Positions 23,833 through 35,855 of a stretch of 64,000 nt of DNA are shown one piece after another. Source of the stretch: Gentiana macrophylla. Its lineage: Eukaryota > Streptophyta > Magnoliopsida > Gentianales > Gentianaceae. The notes beneath the pieces are model-generated. The model was given only the letters and a program-made list of their open reading frames with translations, had not been told where the DNA came from and did no database searches. Where the stretch lies: contig CM047815.1 of NCBI GenBank assembly GCA_026214975.1, positions 76,041,299-76,105,298 on the forward strand, read 5' to 3'. How positions within the stretch are numbered: the first letter of the stretch is position 1; each line of letters opens with the position of its first letter. The translations under genes were made by a program, and so were the position numbers.

Positions 23833-25664
23833 TGTTAGTAATACCATCCGCAGCGGAAACGATTTAATGGATCTAGATCTATAAAATACACGTAATAAAA
23901 TAACTAGATCTATTCTACAAGGGGGATGTAGATCATACCTCTTGAATCTCAAAATTCAAGTTGAAGAACCGTAAAGGATGAATGTGAAGATGTGAAGAGC
24001 ACCACGATCTTCCGTACGTGTGATCCGAGCAACTCCCGATGGAAGGAAATCCTCGTCTCGAATCCTTACGATATGCTACCCGGAAAAACTCCAAGCTTTT
24101 CCTTCTCTCCCCTTGGCCGAAAATTCTTCCTCTAATTTACTAGGGGAATTTCGAATTTTGTAGTGTCTATTAAGTTTGGGAGAACTCTCTTTATATAGAA
24201 GAGTCAAACTTAAGCCCCAAGGATTTTTATTTATCAAACAAAATAAATCCTTTTAATAAAAGATAATTCCATAATATTCTAGAACAAATCTAGAATAATA
24301 TTTATCTTTATTATTTACCATAAATATTTATCCAATAAATATATTATGCACATGTCTTATTAATACACAAGAAAACTAATTTCTTGTTACCATAAAACAA
24401 AAGGGGTCGAAATTTTTAACTCATTGACCTAGTCAATGTGATTTTTTTTCTTTCACACTAATTGCCAAGATTATGGAAAATGTCTTTTCCAATTATTTTA
24501 ATTATTTAGTTCCAACTAATTAAATAGTCACTAAACAATTAATTCACATATCGATTAATTAAATTCTAATAAGAATAAAATTAATATCATTATTAGGATT
24601 CGACGTCCGAGAATAGCTATGCTATATTGGAGGCACGTCGGGGACCATGGACTAATAATCGGCCGGCTCGATAAATCAAATAAATAATTATCTTACGAAA
24701 CAGATTAATTATATTCGATAAATCAATCACGGAATATGCCACCATAATCCCGAGATCGCACTCTCCGATTATCGATTATATTTATCTCGTCACGATAATA
24801 ATAATAAGCGCCCATTGATATAATCATTACATATGGATTAATCCTCCATAGATCGCTCATTCTAAATCGGGAAGTTACCGTTAACCCTTTTAGAACCTCT
24901 TATCCTTATTTACCATTAACCCCTAGTGATCAATTAATTCATACAACTCACCGGTAGCTAATCGCTGTAATATGAACTCGCGCGATCGATCGCTTTCTAG
25001 GATTAACAAATAAGGGGAATCGTCTATCTCTACTTCCATAAATGGAAGGAATGGATTCCGTATCTGTGATAACATACGACTACTCACTCAATCCAAAGAC
25101 AATGCCAAGATGGGGTAATTCGGACCACGACTCGGTGTAATCCTTAACCGTCAAGTCAAACCTCATACCGATTCAAGCGGTTGGATCGTGATCACCTCGA
25201 GATTAAGATATATCCATAAATATGATCATCCATTGATTCGATAAGACTTCTCGATTACGGAATTATATCGTGAACTCTAATCAAATCGGTCCAAATTTCT
25301 ATATGATATATCTATCATATATAAATGCCCCATTAGGTTCTCTTAACCGAAAGTCCGGATAAGACAATCACACCAACTGTGTTCTGGGCGCATTAATAGC
25401 ACGTTAAAGGAGAGACCCGATACTCTCGATTAACTTCACTACGGGCTAATTGTATTTTAAGTACATCTTCACTAACTCAATCCTCCCGTGTATATACCAT
25501 ACACTGAGTTAAGTGATTACATAAACGATATACTTAGGGTTTTCTGTAGTGTAAATACTATTGTCACATCGGTGATTATGAGAATAATAAATATGAATAA
25601 TAACGCTCAATTCATTTATTAAATAAAACAATTACAAAATTGTCTTTCGGCATCACACCTAACA
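23833..25664 (-). repeat. LARD copy 2, 3' LTR (left)
   Basis: Starts TGTTAGTAATACC and ends CACACCTAACA on plus. Collinear with the right LTR, with scattered substitutions and small indels (for example 24031 against 31471). Confidence 0.85.
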
Positions 25665-25675
25665 ATCTCCCACTT
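25665..25675 (-). other. Polypurine tract of LARD copy 2
   Basis: Minus-strand AAGTGGGAGAT immediately before the LTR terminus TGTTAGG. This is the plus-strand primer site for cDNA synthesis. Confidence 0.7.
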
Positions 25676-28600
25676 GCACGAAAGCATGTGATTAATTGTT
25701 TTAGAGCACACCCTATTATTTAAAATACAACAAACTACATCTCCCACTTGCTCTAAAGCAATGGAGACTTATCCCGTATTCTAGTACCCACTAAGCATAT
25801 CATAACCATTTCAGATTCCAAAGTACACTCCGAGTATGCCGTCGTAGGATAGGTCAGTGACTCGGGGAGTACCTACATCTAAATGTCATGGGTCTTAATG
25901 ATTAGTCAGGTTGTCGGCTCGAGACGATCCGTAGAATCGAAACGTTACCGGTCCATCAAATCATGTGGTACTGAGTAAACACTGAGCCCGAGATCGACTT
26001 AACGATCATCCTCAATCTGACTTAAAGTCAAAATCAGTGTATCACACATATCCAAGTTCACACATGAATATGTCCGCATATTGTTCCTCGTTCTCTTCAA
26101 GATACTAAAGGACATACTAAACTTGCTTTGTTAACCGCCGAATCTAAGATTCGATCAAAGTTGACGCTCAATAACCTCGACCATCTCTTACTAGAAAGAG
26201 AATCTATCCCATTTCTCTTGATCCGAAGATTTAGAGAGTCATTCCCGAGGCATAGGTAGAACTTCCTCGTCCGAATGTTGCATACACAGATGCATCATCT
26301 TAACCAATAAGATGGATGGGAAACCAAAGGATCGATTCTAATGAATTCGACCGAGTCAAACTCTTAAGAATGTTGTCCAAATCTCATTGCAGAGAGAAAT
26401 GTGGTATCGTCGATTCGACTTGCACAACACACCCATGTTGATTCCAACTGGTGCAGTGTTATCCTTCACAAACACTAATATATATTTATATATTCACTAC
26501 TGTACTAAAATTGATATCCAGTCTACAAAAGACTTATCAATATTCTGGTCAAATCCACACATTGTAGAAATATATGACTTCCAATGACCGAGAGGTTTGC
26601 TTTTTATCCACAAAGGACATAAGCCTTGACAGTCATCCTGTCATAAGTTCATAAGTCAATACCCTTCTGTTTCGAATGAATCCAGACTCCGTTTGTTTGG
26701 CAAGAAAGTCTCAGGGAATCACCCCTATTTTCTGCTTTTGAACGAAATCATGCAATACCGAACTCATTCTACTCTTTTCCGTGTAGATCCAATTACTCCC
26801 ACTCGGGCCTCGAGGCGCTCAGGTGGTTCTACAAGAGCATGAACAGAATGGAGTACCGAACTCCATTCACGGTGGTTATGGCTATTAAACCAACCTCTAT
26901 TATCAGAATACTATACTGCTCACAAAAGAGCCATAGGTTATCAATCGATCCTCAGACTACAAAGTCCGCCGAAACCGTAATGGGTAATGGATAAACCATA
27001 CTCCCACTACATTCTGGGTGGATCAAAAATCTGATTTAGTTTAGTAGTATTTAGTGTTATCACCAACAACCAATGTTGGATGTGGTCTGATTTTAATCAG
27101 TTAGTAACTACCTTGAGTAAACGTACTTCAAGGTTCAAGGTTTTGCTGTTCATGGACTCTATCGGAAGGACGCAACAAGATGAACGTCCCTTCCTTGATT
27201 TCAAGAATCTTATAACAAACCTTTTTCTCAATGCTACAAGATATTGAACGATTGGTCATCGACCGAACGTGTTCGCGAAATTTCCATCTACCTTCAAGCA
27301 CCGTGTGCTAAATGCTTATATTTATGGAAGTGGGGTGAACCGAGTCCACACCTTATCCGTAAATTCCAAAGCATATTCTAGGTAGACTTCTCGGTCTTAC
27401 ATTTCACTGTAAACCGTTATTTCTTCCAATATCTTTATTGAGTTAAGCAGTGTATTGTAGCACATCTAAAAAACTATATAAGGCAATTTAACGGTTTCTC
27501 ACATAAGTGAAAACATTTCACTATGAGGCGGGCCGAGCATCGATCCCTAGGACTATGTGATGGCCCATTTTCGAGTATAGAATACTCTATCTCATGTTGA
27601 AAACAGAGAAACCTCAAAATATTTTGGATAAACTTACCGGAGTGTTTGAATAGTTATCGGACAAGAAGTCACTACTCGGAAGCTCCTACTAACTTGTATC
27701 TTTCATCGGGACTCAAGGTCGTCATGAACAAGCTATATTACTTCTTTATATCCATTATCCTTTCCTCGATTGAAAGGAAACTTAGTCATCGAACCTTTGA
27801 GACAATATAACCAGGTCGGGAGAAAGGAATCACCCCGAGCCGCCTTGAGTCTTGTCTTTTAGGGACTATGCACTAACTATAGAATATGAAGAAGCGTTTA
27901 TCTAAATATAGAAACCAATTGCTTTTAATAGTTCTTAAGATGTGTTTTATATACATATTTCAGCGGTTGTAAGTGGTTTTGACTTTATCAAACAAAAAGT
28001 CCGAGTCTTGGATTCGTACTACAAATGGTATATTCACTTTCTATACGACAAACAAATTATCGAATAGAAGGTAAATCCATTCGTTCCAACGAGTCTTAAA
28101 CAGAAAATAATTTTCCCGCGATATTCAAGGATTGAATCCGAGATTCATTTCCTTATATCACTCCCACTATTCTAGCTAAAATTAACTGCCCGTTGTTTAC
28201 TCCTTTAATCGTTAAATGCACTGCTATCTTGTTCTTCCAAAGAACTTAGCTCGAGAAAATCGCCTAGATTCATAGGTTGGTGATCCAAAATCACTTTGTC
28301 CTTATCCTATGATTTTCGCTTATTAATTTTCGGTTTAGCCTTAAAATCAACTCGCTTTTAGATGACTAACACTCTTAGACATACTCTCCCATTCTTGACT
28401 TTCCGTAAATGGAAACAGCTTTTGAACTAGCGATTCGTGTGAGTAGACACTACTCTTGAACCGTGGGATGTCTATTTTGAGTGTTACTTGTCGGGACTTC
28501 TCGGATTTTCTAATATACTAGAAAAATAACAAATCATAACATTAAAGCTCCCACTAGTTTATCGGTTCCAAATACCGTCTAACCAAAGAATGCTTTATTT

Positions 28601-31259
28601 TATGATTTTCCAATTTTTCAATTTGAAAATCTCTCGTGTAACTTTTTACACAGCTTCTAATGTTTCGAGAAAAATACAAATCATAAAACTCCCACTAGTT
28701 CATCGATTCCAAATATCGCCTAACTAGCAATTCATGATTTTCCGGTTTTTCAATTAGAACGATTACGTGTGTAGTCGATTACACTTTTCTAATGTTCTAG
28801 AAAAACAACAAATCATAAAGCTCCCACTAGTTCATCGATTCCAAATATCGTCCAACTAGTAACACTTCATGATTTTCCAATTTTTCAATTAGAAAATTAC
28901 TCGTGTAATTACTACATACTCAAAATTCACTAGAAGAATTTTAAAGTCCGAAATCACCTTTGATCAAACTAAGTTTGTCTTCCGTTTGACACGAAATGAC
29001 ACTAAAGTGACATACCTATATGTTACTCGGTTTTAAAAGGCTTAAGAGAAAATATCTCTTTCAAAATTAATTGCATTATCGATTAACTAGTTCAACGTCC
29101 TAGTTACTTTCCACTTTTTAACAAAGTCAATACTAGTCAATTATAAATTTTAAGCAATTTAGTAAGGGATAATGTCAGTAAATAAAATGACATGTATTAA
29201 TTCAAGTTTAACACTACTATATTTTATTTTAGGAATTGTAAACTAAAATTAAGTCTACTCTACCATTCCAGGTTTTAACCTCGCATCTCGATGCCGCCTT
29301 AGGGTAGGTCAAAGAGATGACGGTTAAATCGAGACAATCTCATCAATGAATAACTTGTGAGAATCGAACATCCCACGAGAATCGAACATCCCTTTATTCA
29401 TTGACTACCTTCCTTTTTTAGCCTAGATATTATCCAAAAATACCCATGATGAGTGTGACCTACTATATCGGATCTCTTAGGTACGCCCCGAGTATGCCGT
29501 CTTAGGATAGGTCAGTGACCCGACGAGTACCCAGAAATCCTATCCTTTCGGAGACCAAGCCATGAATGTTGATAGGGCGAACACCATCTTTAGGGGACGA
29601 AATCAAAGCGCCTCGGCGTCACCCTTCTCTCACTTACTTGTATCTATAGTAGAGGCCGTGGGGTTGGCTGTCGCCTCCCCCGCTCCCACTCAATATTTTG
29701 GAAGTGGTTGTGGGTTAACTAACCACGTCTTTTTTATGTTATCATAAAAGCTCATCAAATCAAGGATTCCGAATGGTGTCGGTAACGTAGGCAAGCCTAC
29801 CCGTCCTATTCGTTGGAACATATGTGACAGTCGGACGAAATCGGGTCAAGACAGCCTCATTGAGGTAAGAAGGAATCACCCATCCATTCTCCGGTGTAGC
29901 TTAGTCTTGCCGGACCCCCGTGCATGCATCACACTAGGAGGGTTAAGTCGGTCGAGCCTAGCTCAGTTGACCACCCAACCTATAAGCGAACCGTTTTTAT
30001 CCAAGATTTATTGTTCTTTTACCATCATTCAATCTCGTAGACACTACGAATTGAAGAACGTGATCTCGTTTGGGCTTTAAGGCGGTTCACCGAGAACACA
30101 CACCGAAAGGCCTAACGATTTCATAACCCGTCCTCGGATCATTAATTAGTTACTAAATTTATTAATTACCACGTATTAATTAAATTTCAACTAATTACAC
30201 GAGTTTGTATACATGCCTATTTTAATTACCAAAATTAAAATTCTACATGTATGCATGGAGTGGATTTATGATATGATGCATGTCATGGCAATTCCGGTTT
30301 TATATCTATTTTATGATCAAACACATAAAAAATAAATGCGGAAAATTTAAACACCGAGATGGATCGTTGGCACCCCCGTATCTAATCTATTTAGAAAATA
30401 AAAAAAAACAAAACCAAAACCCTAACTAGGGTTTACTACTTTCTAACTAAATCTGCAGCTGTTCGAACTCTTGGACGATCGGCATACAAACGAACTCGGA
30501 TCGGGACGAAACTTTCCAGATCTTATCTTCACTCCTTGAACTTCAATATTGACGGTTGGATCGGTGCTTTGACTTACCAATTTTCTCCAGTAAACCTCCA
30601 AACTTGCTGCTGAATCTGACTTTGACTGCACTGCATCAATGACTTCCTGAGGCAGATCGGGAATCGAGATGAATCCCGATCGACCTAAAATTTTTATGGT
30701 ACGTCCAAAACTCCAAGTTTATCAATCTGAACGGTCAGATTTTCTTTTCAACGGTCCAAACTCTCCCAGAAAATCGAGGAAGTCACAGATAGTGTTTCTG
30801 TGAATCCTGCGTTTTTCTGTTACAGCAGCCTCTTCGCAGCATCAAACGGATATCGAAACGGACTCTGATCGACGCCAAAATTTTTGGAGTTCATCATCAT
30901 CTTCAAATCTATATTCTGACCGGAGGGATCTTCGTTTCAACGGTTCGATCAACGGGAAACACGAAATAACTAAACAGCTACTAAACAGATCTATTTTCTG
31001 GAAATTAAAATTGCAATAAAAAAAGAATTACATAATTTCCTATACTCATACTGGACGAATTTTCATCGCTTATATATGAGTTTACAATAGATCTAACGGG
31101 TAAACAGTGCCAACCCCAATCCATCTCTTCAACCACGACATTCATAAGCATAAAAATTAAACATATGCATCGGCCCCCAAAAAAAATTGGGACAAAGAAT
31201 CTACATGTTTTACCACTCCTAGATCTAATATTTTATACGTATAAATATAGATCCCCCAC
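25676..31259 (-). other. Non-coding interior of LARD copy 2
   Basis: No supported gene. Contains two similar blocks with GAGTATGCCGTC and GGATAGGTCAGTGAC at about 25834 and 29489, clusters of AAAAACAAATCATAA-type repeats at about 28520-28860 each followed by CTCCCACTAGTTYATCG, and a GT/AG-poor AT-rich remainder. Much of 27310-29400 is also present in copy 1. Confidence 0.6.
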
Positions 31260-31272
31260 GATCGATACCACT
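31260..31272 (-). other. Primer-binding site of LARD copy 2 (initiator tRNA-Met type)
   Basis: Minus strand reads GAGTGGTATCGATCG next to the LTR end. The first seven bases TGGTATC match the initiator tRNA-Met complement and the rest has drifted. Confidence 0.55.
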
Positions 31273-33099
31273 CATTAGTAATACCATCCGCAGCGGAAAC
31301 GATTTAATGGATCTAGATCTATAAAATACACGTAATAAAATAACTAGATCTATTCTACAAGGGGGATGTAGATCATACCTCTTGAATCTCAAAATTCAAG
31401 TTGAAGAACCGCAAAGGATGAATGTGAAGATGTGAAGAGCACCACGATCTTCCGTGCGTGTGATCCGAAAGAACTCCGGTGGAAGGAAATCCTCGCCTCG
31501 AATCCTTACGATATGCTACCCGGAAAAACTCCAAGCTTTTCCTTCTCTCCCTGGCCGAAAATTCTTCCTCTAATTTACTAGGGAATTTGAATTTTGTAGT
31601 GTCTATTAAGTTTGGGAGAACTCTCTCTTTATATAGAAGAGTCAAACTTAGCCCCAAGGATTTTATTTATCAAACAAAATAAATCCTTTTAATAAAAGAT
31701 AATTCCATAATATTCTAGAACAAATCTAGAATAATATTTATCTTTATTATTTACCATAAATATTTATCCAATAAATATATTATGCACATGTCTTATTAAT
31801 AATACACAAGAAAACTAATTTCTTGTTACCATAAAACAAAAGGGGTCGAAATTTTTAACTCATTGACCTAGTCAATGTGATTTTTTTCTTTCACACTAAT
31901 TGCCAAGATTATGGAAAATGTTTTTTCCAATTATTTTAATTATTTAGTTCCAACTAATTAAATAGTCACTAAACAATTAATTCACATATCGATTAATTAA
32001 ATTCTAATAAGAATAAAATTAATATCATTATTAGGATTCGACGTCCGAGAATAGCTATGCTATATTGGAGAGCGCGTCGGGGGCCATGGACTAATAATCA
32101 CGACTCCGATAAATCAAATAAATAATTATCTTACGAGCAGATTAATTATATTCGATAAATCAATCACGGAATATGCCACCATAATCCCGAGATCGCACTC
32201 TCCGATTATCGATTATATTTATCTCGTCACGATAATAATAATAAGCGTCCATTGATATAATCATTACATATGGATTAATCCTCCATAGATCGCTCATTCT
32301 AAATCGGGAAGTTACCGTTAACCCTTTTAGAACCTCTTATCCTTATTTACCATTAACCCCTAGTGATCAATTAATTCATACAACTCACCGTAGCTAATCG
32401 GTGTAATATGAACTCGCGATCGATCGCTTTCTAGGATTAACAAATAAGGAGGAATCGTCTATCTACTTTCATATAAATGGAAGGAATGGATTCCGTATCT
32501 GTGATAACACGGACTACTCACTCAATCCAAAGACAATGCCAAGATGGGGTAATTCGGACCACAGACTCGGTGTAATCCTTAACCGTCAAGTCAAACCTCA
32601 TACCGATTCAAGCGGTTGATCGTGATCACCTCGAGATTAAGATATATCCATAAATATGATCATCCATTGATTCGATAAGACTTCTCGATTACGGAATTAT
32701 ATCGTGAACTCTAATCAAATCGGTCCAAATTTCTATATGATATATCTATCATATATAAATGCCCCATTAGGTTCTCTTAACCGAAAGTCCGGATAAGACA
32801 ATCACACCAACGTGTTCTCGGCGCATTAATAGCACGTTAAAGGAGAGACCGATACTCTCGATTAACTTCACTACGGGCTAATTGTATTTTAAGTACATCT
32901 TCACTAACTCAATCCTCCCGTGTATATACCATACACCGAGTTAAGTGATTACATAAACGATATATACTTAGGGTTTTACGTAGTGTAAATACTATTGTCA
33001 CATCGGTGATTATGAGAATAATAAATATGAATAATAACGTCAATTCATTTATTAAATAAAACAATTACAAAAATTGTCTTTCGGGCATCACACCTAACA
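31273..33099 (-). repeat. LARD copy 2, 5' LTR (right)
   Basis: Ends CACACCTAACA at 33099. The inner terminus (TCATTAGTAATACC) is mutated relative to the left LTR's TGTTAGTAATACC. Confidence 0.85.
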
Positions 33100-33100
33100 C

Positions 33101-33207
33101 CGGATCGATCCGGCTTTTCACCGGATCGATCCGATGTGAGTATACCGACCTGACAGCATTACTAGTTCAGAGGCCGGATCGATCCGGCCCTTTCTCGGAT
33201 CGATCCG
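33101..33207 (+). promoter_or_regulatory. Four CGGATCGATCCG palindromes upstream of the second post-pol ORF
   Basis: Perfect copies at 33101-33112, 33122-33133, 33175-33186 and 33196-33207. The last pair with its spacer CCCTTTCT is the same as the second pair in the LTR (11910-11942). The first palindrome was split by the LARD insertion; the target duplication keeps it whole on this side. Confidence 0.6.
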
Positions 33208-33266
33208 GCAAGTACAAAAACGCGCAGAAAAGAGATCTTTTCTACTTTTGCTTGTTAGATATATTT

Positions 33267-33276
33267 CTATAAAAGG
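33267..33276 (+). promoter_or_regulatory. TATA-like box upstream of the second post-pol ORF
   Basis: CTATAAAAGG lies 60 bases after the last palindrome and about 75 bases before ATG 33342. Sequence and placement fit a plant RNA polymerase II core promoter, but no transcript evidence is available. Confidence 0.5.
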
Positions 33277-33341
33277 AAAGAGCAACAGCCATAAACTTTG
33301 CTCATTCTTCCCTTCCTTCTATTTTTAGTCACTATATCAGA

Positions 33342-34200
33342 AATGTCTAACCGATCCTCTCCCTCGGTTAATAGTTATGAACCACATACGCCTGATGGTG
33401 TGGTTCCCGAAGGGCATGCCTCTTGCTTTCATAATAACGTCCCGAGACATCTAAATTTCGTCCGTTCTCCTATTCGATGGAGAAAGGCTTAAACACTTGA
33501 AAAATTGATCGGTGGGGACGTAATCTAATCCGAGGTTCTTTGGTGGAAAAAGTTGATAAGGACTCCCAGAGGTCGAATAAACATTTCGATTGTTAGAGAT
33601 TTCTTTCGCCTCTCACTCTCGGATAACGACAGATAGCCTCGTCTCAACTTATTACGATTAGGGAATCGTTATTTCATTTTCACCATCATCATAAATCAAA
33701 TCTATCAAATCCCACCATGTACTTTTGATCGAAACCCACACTTCGAGTTTCTTTGGGAACTTGGGGATGCGTATAATGTTGTAAATCGTCATCGCGAAGC
33801 CTTTCGGTTCAGATTTCCGTTGTTTGATCATAACTATGATTCCTCAACTCGCTTTACCCCCTCATTTAAGGCGCGTGGAACGCTTCATTAATTCTCGGAT
33901 CTATCCAACTAGAGATTTTTATGGGGTTACGGATGATGAGATGCTGCTGTTGTATGCATTAGCTGTGGGAGCATACATTGATTGGGGAGTTTTGATTTTT
34001 AAGACTGCAATTAATTTTGCGGTAGAAAGACGTAATAGGGAAGACCGCTACCATTTGCCTGGTTATCTCTCACCTTTGTATCCAAGCCAATCACGTGCTC
34101 GAGTTTGCTACTTGACGAGATTTTTCCATCTCGTGATTCTCGCTTAGGATTACTTCCGTGGATACTCCCGGATGTTCATCTACGGTTTGATAATCGCTTA
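33342..34200 (+). pseudogene. Second ORF-1/env-like frame of the Athila element
   Basis: Starts ATG TCT AAC CGA (MSNRSSPSVNSYEPHTPDG), runs to a stop at about 33490, then continues in shifted frames with PTLRVSL-type blocks and a 107-codon open segment (33824-34147). That segment has the block FINSRIYPTRDFYGVTDDEM, a following LLYALAVGAYIDWG, and a basic helix. This last block resembles the conserved middle of ATHILA ORF-1 proteins (R-x-F-x-G-V-T-x-x-E-x-x-L-L). It is distinct in sequence from the frame at 20561. At least three frame changes make it a pseudogene. Product function is unknown. Confidence 0.55.
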
Positions 34201-35837
34201 GAAGTTATGTTGTTAAGTTGGTAGTTGTTTAAATTAGTTGTTTAATCGTTTTTGTTGTTTGTTACTTTTATTTATAGTTTGTAATAGTGTTTAATATATA
34301 TGTCATTTTCTTTAATCAAAATAATATATGGTTGCTAAAAATAATAAATAATAATCAAAATCATATAAAATTTTAATTTTATTTGCAAACTACTTTTTAT
34401 TTACTCACTGAACATCGGAGACGATGTCATTTCGTAAAGTGGGGAGTGGAAGTAAGTTAGTAAATAAAAATTAAATTTTCTTATATAAATTTATACTTAA
34501 TTGCTCAATACTTAGTTTAATTTTTCTTGGAACAAAATAATTAGATAATATATAATTAGTATGAATAAAAACAATATAAATTGGTAAGAATAGATTTTAA
34601 TTAAGTAAAGTAAATTAGATATATTATAAGTATATTATATATGTCAATTTTAGATCTTTATAAGATTTTAAGTATATGTAACTATACATAAATATTATCA
34701 AGTAAGTTTCATATGAAATTTTAGCAAATATACTTATATTTATAATGAATTTTTTAGAATAATTTTCTTTGTAAAACGAAATATGAATATGGAATCGGAT
34801 TAGGAATGATGAGATTTTTGACACCACAAAAATTACCTCAACCTTGATTAGAGTGATCAAGACCTCACTCGAAATAGCCATTTTTGATCATAACCGACCC
34901 TTGGCTTATTTTGGTCTACATTTCCAAAAAATCCCACAAGTTTGTACGTACTTATGAAAGGAGATGATAGCACAGAAGCTAAGGATGGTGTATGCTGAGG
35001 TGAAAAAAAAAAAAAAAAAAAAAGAAGAAGAAGATATATATAAGAACGAAGCACCATATTTACAGAGAATTAATCGAATACCAGGTATCTTCCTTATCTT
35101 TGATCGACAGATATCGGTAGTAGCTTCCAATGATTTGAGTGCAGTAGGGTGTTATCTAGAAACGTCCTATATCACTATGAGGTATAAAGCTCCCGATAAA
35201 AATTCGAATCATAAGATCTCAAGAATGATTACGAGTTTAAGGAAACCGGACTCGTAATTTTAGATCGAAAGAGTATTACTCCGATCAATCTTGATGAAGC
35301 AATGCTTGTAAATTTGATTTTCTACACACACTCACGCTTTTAGTTCTTAATATTGAAAAAGAAGAGAGAAAATCTGAAAAATAGTTGGAAAAGGAGATAT
35401 TATTAATCGAAACTGTTTTTGATCAAACGTGAAGGTGTAAGTACGCATTTACTTGCCTCTTTCTCTTTTTGATTTCTTTTTCTATCTTTTCGATTAACCA
35501 ATGTCCTATCCTAAAAGTATTAGCCATCTAGTCAATTACTTGACTTAGTCTTTGATTCCAAATATTTCATATAAGTTGAGATAGGAAAAATAATTCTAGA
35601 ATTTTAATTATATTTATTGAGTAGATTTTGTGAAATTTCATTTGAATAATAGTTGATAAATAATTTATCAAAGTTATCTACACTTTTTATCTTATTAATT
35701 TCTAAGAAAGATATAATTAATATGTTTATAATATTGAAATGATATTTTACTAATTTAAAAATTTTATCTACCACTTATATTATTTTTATCGTAATTTTTA
35801 TATATTATCGCTTATTTTGCTTTAGGGACGATCAAAG
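34201..35837 (+). other. 3' non-coding region of the Athila element
   Basis: AT-rich, with a purine tract AAAGTGGGGAGTGGAAG at about 34436, an uninterrupted A run near 35001-35021 followed by GAAGAAGAAG, and a GATCATAACCGACCCTTGG block on minus near 34880. Short frames here are chance. Typical of the long spacer between the last ORF and the 3' LTR in this lineage. Confidence 0.55.
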
Positions 35838-35855
35838 AGCTAAGTGGGGAGTAGT
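35838..35855 (+). other. Polypurine tract of the Athila element
   Basis: AGCTAAGTGGGGAGTAGT directly precedes the 3' LTR. The purine-rich AAGTGGGGAG core is the likely plus-strand primer. Confidence 0.65.

Larger units (their letters stand above)
23833..33099 (-). mobile_element. LARD-like non-coding LTR retrotransposon (copy 2), complete
   Basis: LTRs of about 1.83 kb (23833-25664 and about 31273-33099) with TG/CA ends and the 5-bp duplication CCGGA. On minus it has a PPT next to the left LTR (AAGTGGGAGATTGTTAGG junction at 25665) and a PBS beginning TGGTATC next to the right LTR, so it is primed by initiator tRNA-Met as in most copia elements. The 5.6-kb interior has no frame over 70 codons and no recognisable gag or pol motif. 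Mobilisation would need proteins in trans. The two LTRs look nearly identical, so the insertion is fairly recent. Confidence 0.8.

Noticed and set aside
23833..33099. CRISPR-like or satellite interpretation of the repeated blocks
   Set aside because: The repeats are two LTRs with TSD, PBS and PPT, not an array of short spaced repeats.
34964..35257. 97-codon plus frame with a Lys/Glu run
   Set aside because: It depends on an A run and GAA repeats in the Athila 3' non-coding region. No motif.
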